DNA of 64,000 nt from positions 310,001 to 374,000 of the forward strand of contig NZ_AQQU01000002.1 in assembly GCF_002210105.1 (NCBI RefSeq), in the 5' to 3' direction. The position numbers were made by a program, and so were the translations under genes. Positions 11,446-19,958 of the stretch are shown piece by piece; the first letter of the stretch is position 1; every line of letters begins with the position of its first letter. The notes under the pieces are model-generated. The model was given only the letters and a program-made list of their open reading frames with translations. It did no database searches and was not told where the DNA came from. The DNA comes from Oceanicola sp. 22II-s10i (GTDB lineage Bacteria; Pseudomonadota; Alphaproteobacteria; Rhodobacterales; Rhodobacteraceae).

Positions 11446-13307
11446 TCGCCGGCCCCGGTACTGGTCCCGCGCTCGGGCAGGGACAGGCCGTGGCTTGTCT
11501 TGTCCCAGTAGAACGGCGCGACGATCAGTTCCGCCAGCGCCTTGCTGGCCGCGATGCAGGTCAGCGGCGCGTAGAACACCATCGTCGGCACCCAGGGCCA
11601 GAGGTGCCGGTGTTCCGCCCGGCGGGTGCCGATCAGCGCCAGCCCGAGGTTCAGCGCCTCGGTCACGATGAACAGCAGGCTCAGTCCCGTGATCCAGCCC
11701 GTGTCTATCACGCCTTTTGCGGGATGCGGCAGGCCCAGCGAAAGCGCCCAGCCCGACGCGATGATCGGGCCGCAGAAGGCCAGTGACAGGGCTGTCACGA
11801 AATGCGCCTGAAAGCCCGCGAACCGCCAGGGGCCGAGGTCACGCAACAGCCGCAGAGGCCGGCGCATGTGGACGAGGTAGGTCACGCAGTAGCCCTTGAT
11901 CCAGCGCGATCGCTGCCTGATCCAGCGCAGGGGGCGGCAGTTCGCCTCTTCCCGTGTCGTGGTGTCGATGACCTCGGTCCGGTAGCCCATGCGGCAGAGC
12001 CGGAAGCCCAGATCGGCATCCTCGGTCACGTTATGCGCGTCCCATGCCCCGACCTCCTCAAGCGGTGCGCGCCGGATGAACAGCGTGGTTCCGCCAAGCG
12101 GCAGGCCGAAGCCGAGCCGCCCCATGCCGGGCAGGAGCAGTCGGAACCACGTGTTGTATTCGACCGTAAAGCAGCGCGCGATCCAGTTCTGGCGGGGGTT
12201 GTAGTAATCCAGCGCACCCTGCAGGCAGACGACCTCGGGCGGGGCCGCGGCGAAATGGGCGGCGACCTTGAGGATCTGATCCGGATCGGGCGCGTCCTCG
12301 GCGTCGTAGATGCCGATGATTTCGCCCCGGCAGAAGTCGAGCGCATGGTTCATCGCGCGCGGCTTTGTCCGGGGCGCGCCGTCAGGCACGGTGACGACGC
12401 GGATCCACGGTGGCAGCTGTGCCTCGGCCACGGCCTGTGCCGTGGTTTCGTCCGTTTCCTCCAACACGATCAGGACGTCGAGCCGTCCGCGCGGGTATTC
12501 GATCGCCTCCAGCCGGCGGATCAGGTGTTCCGCGATCCGACGTTCGCGATAGAGCGGCACGAGGATGGAGACGAGCGGCAGGCGGATCAGCGGCGGGACC
12601 GGCGGCGGAGTGCGGGCCTGTGTGGTCAGCCGGGCGATGGCGGCGGCGGTCTTGAGCGTCATGGCGACGACGAGCGTGACGACGGCCCAGAGGAATATGG
12701 CGCCGAATACGGCGCCCGGAGCGACGGCCATCACGCACAGAAGCGCCGCGCAGAAGAGGAGCGCGGCAAGGGCCAGACGGCCGGGCGCATGGCTGCGAAA
12801 GCTGAACTCCGGCGCGGGGCGGGCGGCGATGCGCGCGATCATCCGGTCGCGATGCACGGCGGAAAGGTGGTCATGCACGTCCTGGCGCGGGGCAAAGACC
12901 AGTCGCACCGGCCCGATATCCTTGCTCAGGATGTCTGTCAGCCGTGACGCGGTTTCGGGATAGGCGGTGGCCAGCGTCAGACCGCGCGCATCCCGCCGCA
13001 CCGGGACCATCGCGTGACGCAGGCAGTCGCGCAGCGGCAAAAGGCCGGACAGGGCCGGGTCCGGTGGTGTCAGATGCAGCGATATGCGGCTGGTCCCGAG
13101 CGCCCGTGCCGCGAGGTCCAGCATCCGGGTTTCGCCAATCCGGCCCGAGGCAAAGAGTTCGCGCAGCGTTGCCGCGTCACCCGGAGCATGGAGTGACGGC
13201 GAGGCGGACAGTGCCGCCGATGATTGGGCCTGCATGACAGCAGGGGACGGCGCCGCCCGGTGCAGGCCGTCGTGCCAGTCCAGAGACTCGGGGTCCGACG
13301 ACGCCAA
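11379..13307 (-). CDS. Membrane GT2 glycosyltransferase with N-terminal GspE_N/MshEN-like domain
   Basis: The 642-aa protein has three parts. Residues ~40-155 resemble the GspE N-terminal (MshEN-like) domain: a helical ATLRELFASGRIGETRMLDLAARAL part, then LLPLRDCLRHAMVPVRRDARGLTLATAYP and VRLVFAPRQDVHDHL. Two membrane helices lie at ~178-220. The GT-A catalytic core follows: VSILVPLYRERR (~247), DAEDAPDP (335-341, metal-binding), EDADLGF (429-435) and QRSRWIKG (465-472, the QxxRW motif of processive synthases). More helices follow at ~495-600. It most likely polymerises or exports an exopolysaccharide. The N-terminal domain in related proteins binds c-di-GMP; that is inference here. It overlaps the GntR gene tail. 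Confidence 0.85.
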   Translation of the reverse strand: MASSDPESLDWHDGLHRAAPSPAVMQAQSSAALSASPSLHAPGDAATLRELFASGRIGETRMLDLAARALGTSRISLHLTPPDPALSGLLPLRDCLRHAMVPVRRDARGLTLATAYPETASRLTDILSKDIGPVRLVFAPRQDVHDHLSAVHRDRMIARIAARPAPEFSFRSHAPGRLALAALLFCAALLCVMAVAPGAVFGAIFLWAVVTLVVAMTLKTAAAIARLTTQARTPPPVPPLIRLPLVSILVPLYRERRIAEHLIRRLEAIEYPRGRLDVLIVLEETDETTAQAVAEAQLPPWIRVVTVPDGAPRTKPRAMNHALDFCRGEIIGIYDAEDAPDPDQILKVAAHFAAAPPEVVCLQGALDYYNPRQNWIARCFTVEYNTWFRLLLPGMGRLGFGLPLGGTTLFIRRAPLEEVGAWDAHNVTEDADLGFRLCRMGYRTEVIDTTTREEANCRPLRWIRQRSRWIKGYCVTYLVHMRRPLRLLRDLGPWRFAGFQAHFVTALSLAFCGPIIASGWALSLGLPHPAKGVIDTGWITGLSLLFIVTEALNLGLALIGTRRAEHRHLWPWVPTMVFYAPLTCIAASKALAELIVAPFYWDKTSHGLSLPERGTSTGAGDQTTGDTPPESSLSRVTKALEM

Positions 13308-13380
13308 TATACCCTCCTGCCGATACGACGGGAGAGTGCACGGAGTGCATTAATCTGCGGCTAACGACGAGTAAACAAAG

Positions 13381-13407
13381 GGTTAATCGCCGGGCCGGCG
13401 ATTAACC
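13381..13407 (-). terminator. Rho-independent terminator of carA
   Basis: A 12-bp perfect stem built on GGTTAATCGCC / GGCGATTAACC with a 3-nt loop lies 18 bp past the carA stop. On the minus strand it is followed by CTTTGTTT, a classic intrinsic terminator. Confidence 0.8.
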
Positions 13408-13425
13408 TTGCGCGGCGCCTGCGGC

Positions 13426-14583
13426 TCAGGCCGCCGCGTCCATCGAGGCGACGAAGCGTTCGAACAGGTAGAAGCTGTCCTGCGGGCCGGGGCTCGCCTC
13501 GGGGTGATACTGGACCGAGAACACCGGGCGGCCTTCGACACGGATGCCGCAGTTCGATCCGTCGAACAGCGACACGTGCGTTTCCTTGACGCCCTCGGGC
13601 AGGGTCTGGCTGTCCACGGCGAACCCGTGGTTCATCGAGGTGATCTCGACCTTGCCGGTCTCCAGATCCTTGACCGGGTGGTTCGCACCGTGGTGGCCGT
13701 GGTTCATCTTGACCGTCCGCGCACCGAGCGCCAGCGCCAGCATCTGGTGGCCGAGGCAGATGCCGAAGACGGGCAGGCTGGTCCGCTCCAGCACTTCGCG
13801 GATCATCGGGACGGCATATTCGCCGGTCGCCGCCGGGTCGCCGGGGCCGTTCGACAGGAACACGCCCGCCGGGTTGTGCGCCAGAACCTCTTCCGCGGTC
13901 GCTGTCGCGGGCAGCACGGTCACTTCGCAGCCCACCGAGGCGAGGCAGCGCAGGATGTTGCGCTTGGCGCCGTAATCCAGCGCGACGACCTTGTGCCGGG
14001 CGTTGTCCTGCCGGACGAAGCCCTGCGGCCAGGCCCACCTCATTTCATCCCAGCGATAGGACTGGGCACAGGTCACGCCCTTGGCCAGATCCTTGCCGAC
14101 GAGGCCGGGGAAGGCGCGGGCGCGGGCGACCAGCGCCTCGAGGTCGAAGTTGCCTTCGGGATCGTGGGCCAGCGCGACGTGCGGCGCGCCCTGCTGGCGG
14201 ATCGCGCGGGTCAGGCGACGGGTGTCGATGCCGCCGATGGCGATCCGGCCACGCGCGGCCAGCCAGTCGGACAGTCGCCCGGCCGAGCGCCAGTTCGACG
14301 GCTCGGTCGGGTCCCACTTGACCACCATGCCGTCCGCGACGGGATCGCCCGTCTCGTCATCCTCGGGGTTCACGCCGACATTGCCGACATGCGGGAAGGT
14401 GAAGGTCACGATCTGCCCGGCGTAGGAGGGATCGGTCATGATCTCCTGATACCCGGTCATCGCGGTGTTGAAGCACAGTTCGGCCTGCGTTTCGCCCGTC
14501 GCGCCGAAGCCCTTGCCATAGAATATGGTGCCATCGGCCAGTGCGAGGCAGGCGGTCGGTTTCTGTCCGTGGGAAAACGGCAT
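13426..14583 (-). CDS. carA: Carbamoyl-phosphate synthase small subunit
   Basis: Glutamine amidotransferase subunit that supplies ammonia to CarB for arginine and pyrimidine synthesis. The 385-aa protein has the N-terminal CPSase small-chain domain (ACLALADGTIFYGKGFG...AELCFNTAMTGYQEIMTDPSYAGQIVTFTFPHVGNVGVN) and a class-I GATase domain with the nucleophile in VFGICLGHQMLALALGA and the histidine-glutamate pair in VQYHPEASPGP. The ATG at 14583 has AGGA nine nt upstream; a TTG at 14607 is in frame but lacks a site. carB is not in the window. The yqeY-like gene diverges from it. Confidence 0.96.
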   Translation of the reverse strand: MPFSHGQKPTACLALADGTIFYGKGFGATGETQAELCFNTAMTGYQEIMTDPSYAGQIVTFTFPHVGNVGVNPEDDETGDPVADGMVVKWDPTEPSNWRSAGRLSDWLAARGRIAIGGIDTRRLTRAIRQQGAPHVALAHDPEGNFDLEALVARARAFPGLVGKDLAKGVTCAQSYRWDEMRWAWPQGFVRQDNARHKVVALDYGAKRNILRCLASVGCEVTVLPATATAEEVLAHNPAGVFLSNGPGDPAATGEYAVPMIREVLERTSLPVFGICLGHQMLALALGARTVKMNHGHHGANHPVKDLETGKVEITSMNHGFAVDSQTLPEGVKETHVSLFDGSNCGIRVEGRPVFSVQYHPEASPGPQDSFYLFERFVASMDAAA

Positions 14584-14768
14584 GGGGTGAGTCCTAGCTG
14601 GCGGCAAATTGGCGCGAACCTAGTGTCGCAGGCGATAGGGGTCAAGGCTTCAAGGCGCCGTGATGCCGCGTCGCAGCAATAAGCGCTGCTGCCGCACGGG
14701 AACAGTTGTTTTGGGACGTGCGTTTGGGTAGAAAGGCATCTTGTCACTCGATCCAGGGGATGGGACCG

Positions 14769-15230
14769 ATGGAATTGCGCACACGGATCAACACGGCCCT
14801 CAAGGAGGCCATGAAGGAACGTGTCGCCAAACGGCTGAGCACGCTGCGGCTTATCAATGCAGCAATCAAGGACAAGGACATCGAGGCGCGCGGCGAGGGC
14901 CGCGAGGACGGTGTCGGCGATGCCGAAGTACTGGCGATTCTCGGCAAGATGGTGAAGCAGCGCCAGGAAAGCGCGCGCGCCTACGAAGAGGGCGGCCGCA
15001 TCGACCTCGCCGAGAACGAACTGGGCGAGATCAAGGTGATCGAGGAATTCCTGCCGCGCCAGCTGAACGAGAAAGAGGTCGTCTGCGCCGTGGACAAGGC
15101 GATCGCCGAGATCAACGCCGAGACGGTCCGCGACATGGGCCGCGTGATGGGCGTGCTCAAGTCGCGCTACACCGGGCAGATGGACTTCGGCTCAGTCGGG
15201 CCGATGGTCAAGTCGCGCCTCTGCGGCTGA
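14769..15230 (+). CDS. yqeY: GatB/YqeY domain protein
   Basis: The 153-aa helical protein starts MELRTRINTALKEAMKER and contains STLRLINAAIKDKDIEAR, VLAILGKMVKQRQESARAYEEGGR, LAENELGEIKVIEEFLPRQL and the C-terminal MGRVMGVLKSRYTGQMDFG. This is the complete YqeY fold, homologous to the tRNA-binding tail domain of GatB. Free-standing copies are near-universal, but their role is uncertain. The alternative ATG at 14760 adds three residues. It diverges from carA with a 185-bp gap, and the pairing of these two genes is common in alphaproteobacteria. Confidence 0.9.
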   Translation: MELRTRINTALKEAMKERVAKRLSTLRLINAAIKDKDIEARGEGREDGVGDAEVLAILGKMVKQRQESARAYEEGGRIDLAENELGEIKVIEEFLPRQLNEKEVVCAVDKAIAEINAETVRDMGRVMGVLKSRYTGQMDFGSVGPMVKSRLCG

Positions 15231-15343
15231 GCGCGACGCTCCGGCCGGGCCTGCGACAATTGCGCGGCCCGTCCCACCTGTCGCGCCCCGGTGCCTTCGG
15301 CTAGAACGGCGCAGACGCGCTTAATCTGAGTGGAGGAGTCATC

Positions 15344-15775
15344 ATGACCTCGAAATTCGCAGTCACCGCAATCGCCGCCCTCGTCGCCCTGTCCGCCCCG
15401 GCCTTCGCCGAGGGCGATGTCGCAAAGGGCGAGAAGGAATTCGGCAAGTGCAAATCCTGCCACACCATCGCCAGCGCCGATGACGTCATCGTCAAGGGTG
15501 GCAAGACCGGGCCGAACCTTTATGGCGTGATCGGCCGCACCGCAGGCACGGGCGAAGACTTCAAATACGGTGACGATATCGTTGCCGCCGGTGAAAAGGG
15601 CCTCGTCTGGACCGCCGAAAACATCGCCGAATACATGGAGGACCCGAAAGAGTTCCTTCAGGAGTATCTCGGCGACAAGGGCGCGAAGTCCAAGATGACC
15701 TTCAAGATGCGGAAGAATCAGGAAGACGTCGCGGCTTACCTCGCCACCGACGCCAACGGCGCCGTCTCGAACTGA
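15344..15775 (+). CDS. cycA: Cytochrome c2 (periplasmic electron carrier)
   Basis: The 143-aa precursor has a Sec signal (residues 1-22, ...SAPAFA) and one haem-c site CKSCH (C36, C39, H40). The axial methionine is M118 in KSKMTFKM. Stretches GGKTGPNLYGVIGRTAGT and EYLGDKGAKSKMTFKMRK match class I cytochromes c2/c550 of Rhodobacter and Paracoccus closely. It should carry electrons from the bc1 complex to oxidases or other terminal reductases. A strong GGAGGAG site precedes the ATG. ctaD lies 2.4 kb downstream, beyond a block of opposite-strand genes. An intrinsic terminator follows. Confidence 0.93.
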   Translation: MTSKFAVTAIAALVALSAPAFAEGDVAKGEKEFGKCKSCHTIASADDVIVKGGKTGPNLYGVIGRTAGTGEDFKYGDDIVAAGEKGLVWTAENIAEYMEDPKEFLQEYLGDKGAKSKMTFKMRKNQEDVAAYLATDANGAVSN

Positions 15776-15798
15776 GGCGCTGCCGGACACGGGGAACA

Positions 15799-15823
15799 GG
15801 CCGTCCTTCGGGGCGGCCTTTTT
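15799..15823 (+). terminator. Rho-independent terminator of cytochrome c2 gene
   Basis: GGCCGTCC, loop TTCG, GGGCGGCC, then TTTTT, 23 bp after the stop. One G-U pair in an 8-bp stem with a stable UUCG loop. Confidence 0.88.
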
Positions 15824-15883
15824 CATTGGCCGGGCGCCTGGATCGCCGAGCCGCGATGCAGTGAAAGTCGGCACGTGAGGCGT

Positions 15884-16714
15884 TCAGCCAGCCTTGCGGG
15901 AGACGATCTGGACTGGATGGGTTCGCCGTTCTTCGATGTTGCGGGCGGCGTTGCGTACAATTTGCGGGGCGAGCTTGCCCAGCAGTATGTGCGTGCCGAA
16001 CACGGGCGCCTGGCCCTTTTCCGCAAGCTCGATGGCGGTTCTGTAGCCCTGCAGGTACTTCTCGCCCGTATCCGTCACCGTGATCCCGGTGAACCCGGCC
16101 TTCTCCAATGCGGCCACCGTGTCGTCCGGGCGCATCAGGTAGGCGCCGCTGCCATCCTCGGACCACGGCACGGGGTGATGCGGGTCGCCGGTTTCGCCCA
16201 GCCCGTGCTCGGTCAGCGCGAGAAAGGCGCCGGGCTTCAGCACCCTGTGGGCCTCGCGGAAGAACGCGTCCCGGTCCGCGACGTTCATCAGCACATGCTG
16301 GCAGTAGCCGCCATCGAACATGGCATCCCCGTAGGGCAGGGCCTGTCCGTCGCCAGTCACGCAGGTCACGGCGCCCGTCATGCCGACAAGAACGCTCAGC
16401 TTGTTGGCCGCCTCGACAAACGGGGCGGTGATGTCGACACCGTCCACGTGGCAGTCAAAGCGTTTCGCAATGTAGCGGGCGGGACCGCCAAGTCCGCACC
16501 CTATGTCGACCAGCCGGTCGCCGCGCTTTATGGGCAGGGCATCGGCAAGTTCGACCGTGGCGGGGAAGCCGCGGGCGTGGAAATGATCGACGGGCGCCAG
16601 CTGTTCGAGCGTCACGGTGTCGGGGTTGATCCCGGCCAGCGCCATCTGATCGAGTATGCGGGCGTATACGTCACCCTTACCCCAGTGGTCCGCAATGGAC
16701 TGCAAGTCTGTCAT
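15884..16714 (-). CDS. Class I SAM-dependent methyltransferase
   Basis: The 276-aa protein has SAM-binding motif I LVDIGCGLGGPARYIAKRF, then VDGVDITAPFV, CVTGDGQALPYGDAMFDGGYCQHVLMNV and FFREAHRVLKPGAFLALTEHG. This order is typical of Methyltransf_11/UbiE-like small-molecule or lipid methyltransferases. Start MTDLQSIADHWGKGDVYARIL at 16714 has AGG ten nt upstream. It is on the strand opposite to the flanking cytochrome genes. The tail carries many basic residues. The substrate is not evident; sarcosine/dimethylglycine-type and sterol-type methyltransferases share this motif set. Confidence 0.8.
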   Translation of the reverse strand: MTDLQSIADHWGKGDVYARILDQMALAGINPDTVTLEQLAPVDHFHARGFPATVELADALPIKRGDRLVDIGCGLGGPARYIAKRFDCHVDGVDITAPFVEAANKLSVLVGMTGAVTCVTGDGQALPYGDAMFDGGYCQHVLMNVADRDAFFREAHRVLKPGAFLALTEHGLGETGDPHHPVPWSEDGSGAYLMRPDDTVAALEKAGFTGITVTDTGEKYLQGYRTAIELAEKGQAPVFGTHILLGKLAPQIVRNAARNIEERRTHPVQIVSRKAG

Positions 16715-16825
16715 CGTACACCTGCCTTTCCGGTCACAGGGTACCATTGTGAGTGAGCCGCAAGAATATCCCGGAATGTGTCAGGTCGCACGCCTCGGGC
16801 CGCGTTCAACGCTCCGCGGACCGAC

Positions 16826-17779
16826 TTACTCCAGAAACCGCAACAGAGCCGATTCCGTGCGGCTGAGCCCCCGGCGGGGACGGGCCAGCCGGAACCGCTC
16901 GCCGCTGCCGGCGAGGTCGATGACATCGGGGTGGATGTAGCTGGTCCGGCACACCGCCTGCGTATTCGCCAGCCGATCCGAGGCCGCGCCGGTCATTGCG
17001 GCGATGGTGCCCTCGGGATCGTCCAAATGCGCCTCGAACGCGGCGAGGGTGCCGGCCCATGTGCGGAAGGACTTGGCCGTGAACCCGGCATCCCCACCGA
17101 TCCGGGCGAGGTAGGCGTTCAGAGAACCGGAGCCCACGCTGCGCACCGTGCCATCCTCCGCGACCCAGGTGAACAGCTCTGCCCCCGGCAGGTCGCGCGC
17201 CTTTTGCAGAGCCTTCTGCAGGCGCCGGGACCGGATGACCTGACGTTGGCGGCGGCCGCCCTTGGCGGTGTAGCTCAGGTGCAGCACGCCGTCCTTCACC
17301 CGCAGGTGGCGGCGGCGCAGGGTGGTGGCGCCGTATGTGCCGTTCTCCTCGGCATAGGCTTCGGTGCCCACGCGGATTGCCAGCCGGTCGATCAGCATCA
17401 GGGCCGCCGCGTGGGCAAAGTCCATGTCGCCGGGCGGTTCGCGCAGATCGCGTTTCAGCGCCTCGCGGATGCGGGGCAGGGTGGCCCCGAACTCGGCCAG
17501 CCGGTCATACTTGGCGGCGGACCGCTGCGCGGACCAGTCGGGATGATAGCGATACTGCTTGCGCAGCCGCGCGTCGAAACCGGTTGCCATCAGGTGCCCG
17601 TTCTCGCGCGGGGACATCCAGACCTTGTCATAGGCGGGGGGCACCGCCATCGCCTCCAGCCGCTGCCGCTCGGGCCCGCGGTCGATCCGGGTGCCGTCCG
17701 GCGCGGTGTAGCTGAACCCGCGCCCGCAGCGGCGGCGCGAGATGCCGGGGCGGGTGTCGGGATAGAACACGAGGCCCAT
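16826..17779 (-). CDS. DNA topoisomerase IB (poxvirus/bacterial type)
   Basis: The 317-aa enzyme relaxes supercoils through a 3'-phosphotyrosine. Catalytic residues are visible: R136 (LAIRVGTE), K173 (YTAKGG), R239 (KSFRTWAGT) and the nucleophile Y281 in CRTSYIHP. The N-terminal YDKVWMSP and GHLMATGFDARLRKQYRYH stretches match bacterial TopIB. It lies 3 bp after the DUF2945 gene and is probably cotranscribed with it. Bacterial TopIB genes are sporadically distributed and are often found next to DUF2945, so this pair may have been acquired together. Composition does not differ obviously from its neighbours. Confidence 0.92.
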   Translation of the reverse strand: MGLVFYPDTRPGISRRRCGRGFSYTAPDGTRIDRGPERQRLEAMAVPPAYDKVWMSPRENGHLMATGFDARLRKQYRYHPDWSAQRSAAKYDRLAEFGATLPRIREALKRDLREPPGDMDFAHAAALMLIDRLAIRVGTEAYAEENGTYGATTLRRRHLRVKDGVLHLSYTAKGGRRQRQVIRSRRLQKALQKARDLPGAELFTWVAEDGTVRSVGSGSLNAYLARIGGDAGFTAKSFRTWAGTLAAFEAHLDDPEGTIAAMTGAASDRLANTQAVCRTSYIHPDVIDLAGSGERFRLARPRRGLSRTESALLRFLE

Positions 17780-17782
17780 GGC

Positions 17783-17992
17783 TCAGGCCCGATCCACTTC
17801 GGACACCAGCTTGAGCACGCGGTCGCCGTCGTCCTGTTCGATCAGCAGGGCGCGGTCGTCGTCAGAACCGTCGCGGGTGATCTCCTCGCCCTTGATCGTG
17901 CGGGTGACCTTGCGGGCAAAGCTTTCCACCACCTTGCCGGTGGCGCTGCCGTTGCCCCATTTCCACGTCACCTCGGTGCCCTTGCGGATCAT
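17783..17992 (-). CDS. DUF2945 (hypervirulence-associated TUDOR-like) small protein
   Basis: The 69-aa protein is MIRKGTEVTWKWGNGSATGKVVESF... followed by RTIKGEEITRDGSDDDRALLIEQDDGDRVLKLVSEV. This is the DUF2945 beta-barrel pattern. The ATG at 17992 is chosen because GGAGGA lies just upstream and the family starts there. A longer in-frame start exists but would run into the ctaD promoter region. The stop is 3 bp from the topoisomerase IB start, so the two form a small operon. The molecular function is unknown; TUDOR-like folds suggest nucleic-acid or protein binding. Confidence 0.8.
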   Translation of the reverse strand: MIRKGTEVTWKWGNGSATGKVVESFARKVTRTIKGEEITRDGSDDDRALLIEQDDGDRVLKLVSEVDRA

Positions 17993-18076
17993 GATGCGTC
18001 CTCCCGGTTGCACAGGCGAACCCGCGGCAGGGCGGCCCGGTTCCCGCGGCGGGGCGGCAAGGTGCGACAGAATAAC

Positions 18077-18090
18077 TTGATCTGCATCAA
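18077..18090. promoter_or_regulatory. FNR/FnrL-type operator upstream of ctaD
   Basis: TTGATCTGCATCAA is a perfect match to the FNR-family consensus TTGAT-N4-ATCAA. It is centred ~114 bp before the ctaD start and ~91 bp before the divergent DUF2945 start. FNR homologues are known oxygen-responsive regulators of oxidase genes in this group. Confidence 0.8.
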
Positions 18091-18197
18091 ATCCGTGCAT
18101 TGCCCACAAGCCCTTGGCATTCTAGAACACGCATAATTCGGATGGCCCGACTCCCTCTGGCTTTCCGATCCAAGGACATCCAGCAGGAGGCGAGGGC

Positions 18198-19868
18198 ATG
18201 GCGGACGCAGCCATTCACGGCCATGATCATCACGACGACCGCGGGTTCTTTACCCGCTGGTTCATGTCGACCAACCACAAGGACATCGGGATCCTCTACC
18301 TCGTCGTTTCGGCGATCGCGGGTCTGATCTCGGTCACGTTCACCGTCTACATGCGCATGGAGCTCATGTCGCCGGGCGTTCAGTACATGTGCTTGGAGGG
18401 CGCACGTTTCTTCGCCTCCGACGCGCCCTGTACCCCGAACGGACACCTCTGGAACGTGATGATCACCTATCACGGCGTCCTGATGATGTTCTTCGTCGTG
18501 ATCCCGGCCCTGTTCGGCGGTTTCGGCAACTATTTCATGCCGTTGCAGATCGGCGCGCCGGACATGGCGTTCCCGCGGATGAACAACCTGTCGTTCTGGA
18601 TGTACTTCGCCGGCACCCTGCTGGGTGTCGCGTCGCTGCTCGCTCCGGGTGGCAACGGACAACTCGGGTCCGGCGTGGGCTGGGTGCTCTATCCACCGCT
18701 CTCGACGTCAGAAGGCGGCATGTCGATGGACCTCGCGATCTTCGCGGTCCACGTCTCGGGTGCCTCGTCGATCCTCGGCGCGATCAACATGATCACCACC
18801 TTCCTGAACATGCGCGCCCCCGGCATGACGCTGTTCAAGGTGCCGCTGTTCTCGTGGTCGATCTTCGTCACCGCATGGCTCATCCTGCTGGCCCTTCCGG
18901 TCCTCGCAGGCGCGATCACCATGCTGCTCACCGACCGGAACTTCGGCACGACGTTCTTCGATCCGTCGGGCGGCGGTGACCCGATCCTCTACCAGCACAT
19001 CCTGTGGTTCTTCGGCCACCCGGAAGTGTACATCATCATCCTGCCCGGTTTCGGCATCATCAGCCACGTGATCGCGACCTTCTCCAAGAAGCCGATCTTC
19101 GGCTACCTGCCGATGGTTCTGGCGATCATCGCGATCGGTCTGCTCGGCTTCGTCGTGTGGGCGCACCACATGTACACCGTCGGCATGTCGCTGACCCAGC
19201 AGTCCTACTTCATGCTGGCCACGATGGTCATCGCGGTTCCGACCGGGGTGAAGGTCTTCTCGTGGATCGCGACGATGTGGGGCGGCTCGGTCGAGTTCAA
19301 GACGCCGATGCTCTGGGCCTTCGGCTTCCTGTTCCTGTTCACCGTCGGCGGCGTGACCGGCGTGGTGCTGTCGCAGGCCGGTATCGACCGCGCCTATCAC
19401 GACACCTACTACGTCGTGGCGCACTTCCACTACGTGATGTCGCTGGGCGCCGTCTTCGCGATCTTCGCGGGCATCTACTTCTACTTCGGCAAGATGACCG
19501 GCCGTCACTACCCGGAATGGGCAGGCAAGCTGCACTTCTGGGCGATGTTCATCGGTGCCAACCTGACCTTCTTCCCCCAGCACTTCCTGGGCCGTCAGGG
19601 GATGCCCCGCCGCTACATCGACTACCCCGAAGCCTTCGCGACCTGGAACTATGTCTCCTCGCTCGGCGCCTTCCTGTCGTTCGCCTCGTTCATCTTCTTC
19701 TTCGGCGTGGTGATCTATTCGCTGCGGGCCGGTGCGAAAGTGACCGAGAACAACTACTGGAACGAATATGCCGACACGCTGGAGTGGACCCTGCCGTCCC
19801 CGCCGCCGGAGCATACGTTCGAAATCCTCCCCAAGCAGGAGGACTGGGACAAGGGCCACGCTCACTGA
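18198..19868 (+). CDS. ctaD: Cytochrome c oxidase subunit I (aa3, A1 type)
   Basis: Catalytic core of the aa3 oxidase, reducing O2 and pumping protons. The 556-aa, 12-helix protein has all ligands. Low-spin haem ligands: the histidine in [11 protein letters not shown] and the second histidine of VVAHFHYV, whose first histidine binds high-spin haem. Cu-[13 protein letters not shown] (with the His-Tyr crosslink pair and the A1-type glutamate) and the AHHMYTVG pair. The D-channel aspartate is in [21 protein letters not shown]. The start has AGGAGG upstream. Subunits II and III are not adjacent, as is usual for this gene in Rhodobacter and Paracoccus. An FNR-type box lies upstream. Confidence 0.97.
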   Translation: MADAAIHGHDHHDDRGFFTRWFMSTNHKDIGILYLVVSAIAGLISVTFTVYMRMELMSPGVQYMCLEGARFFASDAPCTPNGHLWNVMITYHGVLMMFFVVIPALFGGFGNYFMPLQIGAPDMAFPRMNNLSFWMYFAGTLLGVASLLAPGGNGQLGSGVGWVLYPPLSTSEGGMSMDLAIFAVHVSGASSILGAINMITTFLNMRAPGMTLFKVPLFSWSIFVTAWLILLALPVLAGAITMLLTDRNFGTTFFDPSGGGDPILYQHILWFFGHPEVYIIILPGFGIISHVIATFSKKPIFGYLPMVLAIIAIGLLGFVVWAHHMYTVGMSLTQQSYFMLATMVIAVPTGVKVFSWIATMWGGSVEFKTPMLWAFGFLFLFTVGGVTGVVLSQAGIDRAYHDTYYVVAHFHYVMSLGAVFAIFAGIYFYFGKMTGRHYPEWAGKLHFWAMFIGANLTFFPQHFLGRQGMPRRYIDYPEAFATWNYVSSLGAFLSFASFIFFFGVVIYSLRAGAKVTENNYWNEYADTLEWTLPSPPPEHTFEILPKQEDWDKGHAH

Positions 19869-19899
19869 GCCGGGCCTGATCCCCGACACGGACCAGAAG

Positions 19900-19928
19900 G
19901 GGCCCCGGCACAGCGCCGGGGCCCTTTT
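19900..19928 (+). terminator. Rho-independent terminator of ctaD
   Basis: GGGCCCCGGC / GCCGGGGCCC (10 bp), loop ACAGC, followed by TTTT, 32 bp after the ctaD stop. Confidence 0.87.
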
Positions 19929-19958
19929 GCTTTCAATGACGGAAACGGAGACAGGAAC

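Noticed and set aside
13320-13350. Direct repeat AGTGCA-CGG-AGTGCA upstream of the GT2 gene
   Set aside because: Two 6-mers only, with no dyad or promoter relation that can be supported.
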